From NCBI GenBank assembly GCA_905221605.1, contig CAJNDS010002080.1, positions 1,395,596-1,459,595 on the forward strand: a stretch of DNA of 64,000 bases. The letters run 5' to 3'. Every line of letters begins with the position of its first letter. Position 1 is the first letter of the stretch. Below are positions 63,931 through 64,000 of this stretch, one piece after another. Under the pieces are notes generated by a model, which was not told where the DNA came from, ran no database searches, and saw only the letters and a list, made by a program, of their open reading frames with translations. This stretch comes from Symbiodinium natans. Taxonomy: Eukaryota > Sar > Dinophyceae > Suessiales > Symbiodiniaceae. The translations under genes and the position numbers were made by a program.

Positions 63931-64000
63931 GAGGGGACTGTCAGAGCCAACTGGTCTTGATTGTATATCTCCGGTGCCCCGTGAGCCTGTGTCCAGGAGT

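Noticed and set aside
1-64000. tRNA, rRNA, snRNA and CRISPR signals
   Set aside because: No tRNA T-loop in context, rRNA core, U6-like sequence or spaced repeat array was found by eye. A covariance-model search would be needed to exclude small RNA genes.

Overview
The window looks like nuclear DNA of a dinoflagellate, most likely a Symbiodiniaceae-type alga. This is an inference from four things seen in the sequence: (1) genes broken into many tiny exons by introns of about 50-135 nt; (2) 5' splice sites that are mostly GC, with some GT and a few GA, joined to AG|G acceptors; (3) every gene I can identify by family lies on the + strand, as expected for dinoflagellate unidirectional gene arrays; (4) short degenerate telomere-like TTTAGGG/CCCTAAA tracts scattered through genes and spacers. 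No bacterial operon, CRISPR array, rRNA or tRNA gene was seen.

Layout. 0-6.3 kb: unrecognised exons, a cytochrome b5/MAPR-type haem-binding protein (2.6-3.8 kb) and an acidic, possibly organelle-targeted protein (4.4-5.2 kb). 6.8-11.2 kb: accessory DNA with palindromic MITE-like elements, poly-C runs, diverged direct repeats, TTTAGGG arrays and a 55-58 bp tandem repeat. 11.9-13.4 kb: methionine sulfoxide reductase A with an in-frame TGA at the catalytic position (predicted selenocysteine). 15-16.3 kb: multi-pass membrane protein. 18.2-20.1 kb: WGR plus SPRY-like protein. 22.3-24.1 kb: GNAT acetyltransferase fragment and a small membrane protein. 24.9-25.9 kb: calcineurin-like/ApaH-like phosphoesterase. 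27.1-28.1 kb: DHHC palmitoyltransferase. 28.4-32 kb: exon fragments and MITEs. 32-33.8 kb: Lys/Glu- and Arg/Ser-rich gene made of micro-exons. 35-41 kb: unrecognised exons and microsatellites. 41.8-45.4 kb: candidate helical-repeat gene. 45.5-49 kb: unrecognised genes, one with a C2HC-like finger. 49.3-51.3 kb: GRAM/DysF/VASt lipid-transfer-type protein. 53.7-56.8 kb: CCR4-type deadenylase in about 21 exons. 58.8-61.7 kb: small basic protein and an EF-hand/2H-phosphoesterase protein. 62-64 kb: EF-hand gene fragments and a possible PARP-like start, running off the window.

The genes do not form one pathway. They mix lipid and membrane functions (MAPR, GRAM-VASt, DHHC), redox repair (MsrA), RNA metabolism (CCR4, SR-like, 2H phosphoesterase) and calcium signalling (EF-hands). 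Two gene classes alternate: intronless-looking ORFs (4.4, 27.1, 49.3, 60.3 kb) and genes with an intron every 20-80 nt. Exon joins given below were worked out by hand from conserved protein motifs; those between unrecognised exons are unresolved.
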